Shown: positions 23,123 to 27,695 of the stretch, piece by piece
How the letters are laid out: the number at the start of each line of letters is the position of its first letter
Position numbering within the stretch: the first letter of the stretch is position 1
Virus record (IMG/VR): IMGVR_UViG_3300042397_000750
Span: 1 to 27,695 of that record
Source: a virus
Length of the DNA stretch: 27,695 nt
Direction: 5' to 3' (one strand)
Notes under the pieces: generated by a model
The model's input: the letters and a program-made list of their open reading frames with translations, nothing else
Told to the model about the DNA's origin: nothing
The model's database searches: none
Position numbers and translations under genes: made by a program

Positions 23123-24429
23123 TTACTTTCAACCCAGTTACCGTTATTTGTTATACAGTATTCTTGAATTTTTGATCTTGCTTCGTTAATAGTCGATGTA
23201 TCGTGTCTTATATTTGTAATAATAAAATAGTTCATTATGGTACTAGTGTGTAAAAAGAAATTCTTTTGATCTTTTAATAATACATCGATGTTATTAATAA
23301 AATCTAAACAATGAAATTCTACATCTAATTTACGAATTTTATCCCAGTTTTCAAAAACTTTTAAGTTATCGTTCATTAATAGTTCTGCACTATTTTGCGC
23401 ACTATCTAATCTAGGCTCTATCTCTAAACCTTTTTGTCGAGCCCACTCTTCTCCGTACTGTTGATAATTTATTCCGTCCCAATTAGAATAAAGGTCTTTC
23501 TTAAATTCAATGTTATGGTGATTGATATCATAGAATATAATCTTTTTGGCATTACTGGTCAATGCCATGTTTTCTCCTAACAAACCGTTAGCAGGACAAA
23601 TAACTACATCTCCTTGAATGTGTGGTTCGTTGCCGTCCCATTGCCACATATTCACATATTCCCATGATAAGAATTTTCCCAAAATGGATATAATTAATTT
23701 TTGAGTTTCTTCCAACTCATCGGATAACGATAATGACTTTAAGCATTTTTCAAATAATTCGGTGTCTGTGGTAGGATAAAAAAATCCTCTAGATGCTAAT
23801 TTAAATCTATCTTTATCTAAATCTAAATCATCAACAAGGTCATCAATGGCTACAAAGTTTTTATGAAAGGTAGGATATCTCCATTCTGTATCAAAGTTTA
23901 CAACACGGTATCCTTTTAGAAGAGATTGTTCCATTACCTTAGTACCAAATTGAATTTCTCTAGGCACTATATTATCAGACAATGTAATACTTAACGGAGC
24001 ATGACCGCAATTCATATCTCCTTGACCTCTAACAAACTCTTGCCCATTATCTTTATAGGTATCTGTAAAGTTTAATGTTTGTCCTCGAAACGTACTAGTG
24101 TTCAATATAAAACATTGCTCATGTAAATGTGGAGTAGGATGCTCCGGATACCACATTAAATGTCCAATAACACCAATATCTTGTTCTATATTATGTAATT
24201 TTTTCCAAAGGTGATCTCTGTTTATAATAATATCACCAGCAGTTTCTACAAATAACCATTCTGCTTGGTCAAGGTACTGATTAATATCTTCATATTTGTC
24301 TACTACATATATTGGATATTTCCCTTCACTGAGTTGATGTTGTCCGGCAAGTGTTAATTGTAACATCTTGTCGTTGAGCCAATCGCTTTCAGTAGAGATC
24401 TTGACTATAATAAAAATAACCTGATTCAT
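23119..24429 (-). CDS. Large two-domain protein of unknown function (GT-A-like N terminus, methyltransferase-like C terminus)
   Basis: 436 residues, not recognised as a whole. The N-terminal ~200 residues look like a degenerate GT-A domain: strand VIFIIVKISTESDW (4-17), then AEWLFVETAGDIIIN (56-70) in the place of the DxD strand, and IGVIGHLMWYP (85-95). ERGs of the classic DxD are absent, since only a single D66 remains. Residues 273-305 (GDVVICPANGLLGENMA, then KKIIFYDINHHNIEF) resemble motif I and motif II of a SAM methyltransferase, with D301 as candidate ribose ligand. The 5' end overlaps the preceding oxygenase gene by 41 bases. It may combine a binding and a modifying function for the glycan, but this is inference. 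Confidence 0.5.
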   Translation of the reverse strand: MNQVIFIIVKISTESDWLNDKMLQLTLAGQHQLSEGKYPIYVVDKYEDINQYLDQAEWLFVETAGDIIINRDHLWKKLHNIEQDIGVIGHLMWYPEHPTPHLHEQCFILNTSTFRGQTLNFTDTYKDNGQEFVRGQGDMNCGHAPLSITLSDNIVPREIQFGTKVMEQSLLKGYRVVNFDTEWRYPTFHKNFVAIDDLVDDLDLDKDRFKLASRGFFYPTTDTELFEKCLKSLSLSDELEETQKLIISILGKFLSWEYVNMWQWDGNEPHIQGDVVICPANGLLGENMALTSNAKKIIFYDINHHNIEFKKDLYSNWDGINYQQYGEEWARQKGLEIEPRLDSAQNSAELLMNDNLKVFENWDKIRKLDVEFHCLDFINNIDVLLKDQKNFFLHTSTIMNYFIITNIRHDTSTINEARSKIQEYCITNNGNWVESK

Positions 24430-25075
24430 CTTGTTTTTCCAATGCGAGTTTCATCATATCTTTCCACTCGGGAGTAGAATCGTGATGATGTATAATTAAA
24501 TGATAGCGATCTTCGTCGCTGTTGTTATAAACACTGTGCTCGTAACTAATATTCATAGCATATGCAGTGCCAGGGGGAAAATGTAAAATATCTCCGTCTC
24601 CCCATATCCATTTACATTCTTCGGGGTTAGTAAGTGCAACATTAACTGGTTCTGGTATACTAACTGGACTATCTATGTGCGGTGAAATAAATCCTCCGGC
24701 TTCTAGCAACATAAATCTAACTCTACCAAATTGATTACTAGGAAACACAGTCTTAAGCCAATTAACAGTTACTGGGCAATGCTCTGCAATTTCAGTCCAA
24801 TGTAGATCTTTCGCGGCCTCATTGGCACTGGCGTAGCCGTAAGCATCCCAACTCATAGGCTTGTCTAAACCTAATCCGTGTATTGGCAAACTCCACCAGC
24901 CTTTATGGGCGTAGCCATCGTCGTTTCTATAAAGAATAAATTTTGATCTCAGTGCCTTGGCTTCTTCTGCCATTGCTTCGTATGGCACAGGCAAATCTAA
25001 TTTAAGACATTTGGCGTCGCTGAACAAATATTCTCTAGAATTTGGTAAAGGGTCTTTGCTAAAATTAAAGGTCAT
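24389..25075 (-). CDS. Aspartyl/asparaginyl beta-hydroxylase-like 2OG-Fe(II) oxygenase
   Basis: 228 residues. RVRFMLLEAGGFISPHID (118-135) contains the iron ligands H133-x-D135; H180 (YEHSVYNNS) is the distal ligand, and R190 (DEDRYHLIIHH) binds 2-oxoglutarate. GDILHFPPGTAY (161-172) is the usual strand and loop before the distal His. The family hydroxylates Asp/Asn side chains or lipid/small-molecule substrates. It is the first gene of the minus-strand operon, transcribed away from the radical-SAM gene at 25129, with which it shares a 53-base spacer. It belongs to the same broad family as 20468-20980 and 26194-26871, though sequence outside the motifs differs greatly. Confidence 0.8.
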   Translation of the reverse strand: MTFNFSKDPLPNSREYLFSDAKCLKLDLPVPYEAMAEEAKALRSKFILYRNDDGYAHKGWWSLPIHGLGLDKPMSWDAYGYASANEAAKDLHWTEIAEHCPVTVNWLKTVFPSNQFGRVRFMLLEAGGFISPHIDSPVSIPEPVNVALTNPEECKWIWGDGDILHFPPGTAYAMNISYEHSVYNNSDEDRYHLIIHHHDSTPEWKDMMKLALEKQDESGYFYYSQDLY

Positions 25076-25128
25076 AATATACTTATTTTATTTTACCGTC
25101 ATGGCAAAAAAAAAGTAAATATCGTGCA
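25076..25128. promoter_or_regulatory. Divergent intergenic spacer, probable control region
   Basis: This 53-base AT-rich spacer separates the minus-strand operon (first ATG at 25075) from the plus-strand radical-SAM gene (ATG 25129), so it should hold promoters for both directions. It contains an AT block (25076-25095, taata...ttatttta) and a run of nine A (25106-25114). No consensus -35/-10 pair, ribosome-binding site for 25129, or clear operator is recognisable, so recognition may depend on phage-specific factors. Confidence 0.35.
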
Positions 25129-26205
25129 ATGTTTAAATTTAACGAACTCCGTACAATTCATTTAGAAATTACCAATAACTGCCAAGCCAGTTGTCCAATG
25201 TGTGCTAGAAATTATCACGGTGGACAAGATAACCCTTTATTAAAAATTAATAATTGGACACTTAAAGACTTTCAAGAAATCTTCACACCCGAAGTAGTAG
25301 CACAAGTACAAGGCATTTACTTCTGCGGTAACTTTGGTGACCCGTTGTTAAACAATGATTTTCTAGAAATGATTAAATGGATTGCTCCGCAGAATCTGCA
25401 TCTAGTTATTAACATTCATACTAATGGTGGTTTGCGTAATATTGCATGGTGGGAAGAACTTGCTCGTAGTTTACCACAGAACCATATGGTAGTATTTGGA
25501 CTAGATGGATTAGAAGATACTCTACCTTTATATAGAGTGGGTGTTAATTATAATAAGGTTATTCAAAATGCTCAAGCATTTATAAACGCAGGCGGTAAAG
25601 CCGAGTGGGCATTCATAAAGTTTAAGCATAACGAGCATCAGGAAGAAGAAGCCCGCCGTATTGCTAAAGAACTAAACTTTACAGTATTCACACTTAAGAA
25701 CTCCAGTAGATTTTTAGGAGAGCCTAAATATAGAGTGATTGATAAACACGGTGAGGTAACACATTACATTGAACCTCCTACGGATAACAAGATGCATTTT
25801 ATCAGCAAGGATATGATTAACAACTACAAGACTACAGTGCTTCCGTTAGAAATTAAATGTAAAGTTCAAAACGATAAAGAGATCTATATCGATGCTTACA
25901 AGAATGTTATGCCTTGCTGTTGGCTTGCAAGTATTCCTTATACACAATACGATTATGACAATGTAAACGCATCACTACGTTATGAGATAAAACGACAGCA
26001 CTCAGAGTTAGTTGCTGACCTAGGTAACACTAGTGCAGTTACCGTTGGAATTAAAAATGTAATCGATTCAGATGCATGGCAATCTGTTTGGGAAACTTAT
26101 TGGACTACAAAGAAATTGATTATGTGTGCCAGGATTTGCGGTCAGAGTGCAGAAATATCTCGACCTGGTGATCAATTCTTAGAAAGACAAAACTTAGATA
26201 GTTGA
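25129..26205 (+). CDS. Radical SAM/SPASM-type protein, third copy
   Basis: 358 residues. The cluster motif is C18-x3-C22-x2-C25 (NNCQASCPMC). GNFGDPLL (about 65-72) replaces the more usual GGEPLL, a variation common in radical-SAM proteins with SPASM domains. C-terminal cysteines (KCKVQND, VMPCCWLAS, MCARICGQ) could ligate an auxiliary iron-sulfur cluster. Its best match is to short radical-SAM proteins seen beside sugar or peptide genes in phages and bacteria, not to the two copies at 4987 and 16220. No ribosome-binding site precedes the ATG. Its end overlaps the convergent oxygenase gene by 12 bases. The substrate is unknown. Confidence 0.8.
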   Translation: MFKFNELRTIHLEITNNCQASCPMCARNYHGGQDNPLLKINNWTLKDFQEIFTPEVVAQVQGIYFCGNFGDPLLNNDFLEMIKWIAPQNLHLVINIHTNGGLRNIAWWEELARSLPQNHMVVFGLDGLEDTLPLYRVGVNYNKVIQNAQAFINAGGKAEWAFIKFKHNEHQEEEARRIAKELNFTVFTLKNSSRFLGEPKYRVIDKHGEVTHYIEPPTDNKMHFISKDMINNYKTTVLPLEIKCKVQNDKEIYIDAYKNVMPCCWLASIPYTQYDYDNVNASLRYEIKRQHSELVADLGNTSAVTVGIKNVIDSDAWQSVWETYWTTKKLIMCARICGQSAEISRPGDQFLERQNLDS

Positions 26206-26871
26206 TGTCTTAATAGTAAACCCTGCTTGTTCACCGACACAAACAAGTTCATCCATACATGCTTGGTCTCTTGGGTTTACTAACATTTCTCTATCGCCTA
26301 GTTTTCTAATGCCAGTCATCTTACCTTCTTTAAGCGCACGATTCATCCAGCGTGTAATAGAAATTTGAATAATGTGACGCCAGTCGTAGTCACCGCCTTC
26401 TACAGTAAAGCGTACCCACCCTTCTTTAACATCTGGTAGTAGTACTCTAATGTTTAAATGAATACGTTCATGTGCGCCAAAGTTACTAGCAACGTGAATA
26501 GGACCAGTGTCCATAAGCCACACTGAACCGTCAACAGGCAAGTGATACATTTGGTTTGCATCTAAATCTATTATCCTGCAATACTCGTTCGTAATAATGC
26601 TCATATGCAAGCGGTCATCCGGATCGCTGTGTGCCATATAACTTTCTTCAGGTTTTAATTTAAGTAGTCTTGCTTCCCCTATATTACCGAGTGCTTCCAA
26701 AACATCACCTAGTGGAGTTCCTACAAACTCGGGTTTAGTTCTATAAGGACCATTAAATAACCGTCCTTCGTCTGTTTCATTCAATTGAATATATCTTTCA
26801 AAGTATGGAAGTGCGTTAACTTGGTCAACAATTGGTTGTGTCGGAAATGCATGGTCTAATTTTTTTAACAT
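26194..26871 (-). CDS. Aspartyl/asparaginyl-hydroxylase-type 2OG-Fe(II) oxygenase
   Basis: 225 residues. EARLLKLKPEESYMAHSDPD (66-85) carries the HxD ligands H81 and D83; PIHVASN (124-130) supplies H126; and R136 (AHERIHLNIRV) or R142 is the 2-oxoglutarate arginine. DGSVWLMDTG (114-123) is the strand before the distal His. The C-terminal ~75 residues, rich in Arg and Lys (TRWMNRALKEGKMTGIRKL), are extra to the core fold and may bind a partner or polymer. Only 12 bases separate its start from the divergent PP-loop gene, and its 3' end overlaps the radical-SAM gene, so the two may be antagonistically expressed. Confidence 0.75.
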   Translation of the reverse strand: MLKKLDHAFPTQPIVDQVNALPYFERYIQLNETDEGRLFNGPYRTKPEFVGTPLGDVLEALGNIGEARLLKLKPEESYMAHSDPDDRLHMSIITNEYCRIIDLDANQMYHLPVDGSVWLMDTGPIHVASNFGAHERIHLNIRVLLPDVKEGWVRFTVEGGDYDWRHIIQISITRWMNRALKEGKMTGIRKLGDREMLVNPRDQACMDELVCVGEQAGFTIKTSTI

Positions 26872-26883
26872 TTAAATACCTAT

Positions 26884-27654
26884 ATGAATATAAAACAGTT
26901 GTACGACTTAACACCCTACACTAATATTTTGCACGAAATAGACGGCGTTTATTTTCCACTCGATAAAGATTGGAAAAACATTGCTGTTAGTGTCAGCGGC
27001 GGTGCAGATTCTGCACTACTTGCTTACTTATTATGCGACTTAATTCAAAAGAACAATTATGATATTACCGTTCATATTATCACGCATGTACGTTGCTGGA
27101 AAACCCGCCCATGGCAACGATATAACAGTTTAGATGTATATACTGTACTTTTAGAAAAATTTAGACACATACGTTTTGTAAGACATGAAAACTTTTTACC
27201 TCCTGATTTTGAATGGGGGAATAAAGGTCCCACAATAGTCGACGAGTACGGAGAACTTAATAGCGGAGACATTATTGAGATTAGAGCATTTGCAGAATAT
27301 ATTGGGCACAAAGAAAATTTGGATGCTTATTTTAATGCTGTAACACACAATCCCAGTATTGAAATCGAAGGGTCCATGAGCCTTCGAGATATTGATCCAG
27401 TACCAAATAATGTTAAAAAGATGATAACAACACACATGGGTAAAGTTAGTTGTCATCCTTTTAGATTCATTGATAAAAGTTGGATTTATAAACAATATCA
27501 GCGATTAGATATTTTAGACTTGTACAGTCAAACTAGAAGTTGTGAAGGGGAGTTTTCAGAAATGACTTATAAAACTTATAAGCCAGGCCAATATGTTCCT
27601 AAATGTGGTAAATGTTTTTGGTGTTCCGAACGTTCGTGGGCAGAAAAACAGTAA
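26884..27654 (+). CDS. PP-loop ATPase with QueC-like C-terminal cysteine cluster
   Basis: 256 residues. IAVSVSGGADSALLAYLL (33-50) is the PP-loop (SGGxDS) that adenylates a carboxyl or amide group. The C terminus has C220, C241, C244 and C247 (CGKCFWC), a zinc-type arrangement as in 7-cyano-7-deazaguanine synthase QueC, though with a longer gap after the first cysteine. Phages use QueC homologues for deazaguanine DNA modification, but QueC partners (QueD, QueE, FolE) are not visible in this window. Amidation or thiolation of a sugar or peptide is an alternative, since PP-loop amidotransferases occur in carbohydrate clusters. No ribosome-binding site is evident. The family is clear, the substrate is not. 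Confidence 0.65.
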   Translation: MNIKQLYDLTPYTNILHEIDGVYFPLDKDWKNIAVSVSGGADSALLAYLLCDLIQKNNYDITVHIITHVRCWKTRPWQRYNSLDVYTVLLEKFRHIRFVRHENFLPPDFEWGNKGPTIVDEYGELNSGDIIEIRAFAEYIGHKENLDAYFNAVTHNPSIEIEGSMSLRDIDPVPNNVKKMITTHMGKVSCHPFRFIDKSWIYKQYQRLDILDLYSQTRSCEGEFSEMTYKTYKPGQYVPKCGKCFWCSERSWAEKQ

Positions 27655-27695
27655 TGGATATCTATCACATCTGGGCAGACAAGCAAGGAGACATC
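27654..27695 (+). CDS. Start of a further gene, cut by window edge
   Basis: The ATG at 27654 overlaps the PP-loop gene's stop (TAATG) and opens a frame running to the window edge: MDIYHIWADKQGDI, 14 residues. The close coupling and the style of the junction match the other gene boundaries here, so a real gene is likely. Too little is present for any functional call. Confidence 0.55.
   Translation, partial: MDIYHIWADKQGDI

Noticed and set aside
25101-25118. Five-codon ORF (MAKKK) with a nine-A run in the divergent spacer
   Set aside because: Far too short, no ribosome-binding site, and the A run is ordinary in an AT-rich spacer.
1-27695. tRNA genes, CRISPR arrays, insertion sequences, attachment sites
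   Set aside because: No cloverleaf-type stretch, spaced direct repeats, transposase or integrase motif was found by eye; the coding density leaves almost no room for them.

Overview
The window looks like part of a tailed-phage genome, most likely a marine, T4-like (myovirus-type) phage with an AT-rich genome. Three things point to this: two virion-structure genes at the left edge, extremely tight gene packing (most junctions are ATGA, TAATG or overlaps of 4-40 bases), and a long run of sugar, radical-SAM and 2-oxoglutarate-oxygenase genes of the sort found as accessory loads in pelagic phages. No host, integrase, tRNA, insertion sequence or CRISPR array is visible. A prophage or a glycan island cannot be fully excluded from one window.

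Layout. (1) 1-1383: the C-terminal end of a large structural protein with a self-cleaving-type tail-spike domain, then a 305-residue probable structural protein. (2) 1384-1446: the only substantial gap on the plus strand. It holds a consensus sigma-70 promoter (TTGACA, 17 bp, TATAAT) inside a 14-bp inverted repeat whose right arm contains the ribosome-binding site of the next gene. (3) 1447-20980, plus strand: one apparently uninterrupted operon of about 25 genes. They include glycosyltransferase-like proteins, two radical-SAM enzymes, four SGNH-hydrolase-like proteins, a sugar nucleotidyltransferase, a cupin, a RuBisCO-like protein, a kinase-fold protein, a sugar-phosphate cyclase of the 2-epi-5-epi-valiolone-synthase type, two SDR enzymes, a methyltransferase, and two oxygenase-related genes, one of them fused to a 'sporadic carbohydrate cluster' domain. 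(4) 25075-20955, minus strand: a five-gene operon running head-on into the first. It encodes a beta-hydroxylase-like oxygenase, a two-domain unknown, a possible acetyltransferase, a short DegT-type aminotransferase and a glycine/inosamine-phosphate-type amidinotransferase. (5) 25129-27695: a third radical-SAM enzyme (+), another beta-hydroxylase-like oxygenase (-), a PP-loop ATPase with a QueC-like cysteine cluster (+), and the first codons of a further gene.

How the genes may work together (inference). The cyclase, kinase-fold protein, SDR, nucleotidyltransferase, cupin, aminotransferase and amidinotransferase are the classes used in C7-cyclitol and guanidino-cyclitol pathways (validamycin/acarbose and streptomycin families). 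The surrounding glycosyltransferases, SGNH proteins and methyltransferase could attach and trim the product on a glycan. The most striking single gene is the RuBisCO-like protein at 11631-12869. It keeps the carbamate-lysine metal site but has lost two residues needed for CO2 fixation, so it is probably an enolase/isomerase-type enzyme of this pathway rather than a carboxylase. The end product and its location (virion, host surface or secreted molecule) cannot be read from the sequence.
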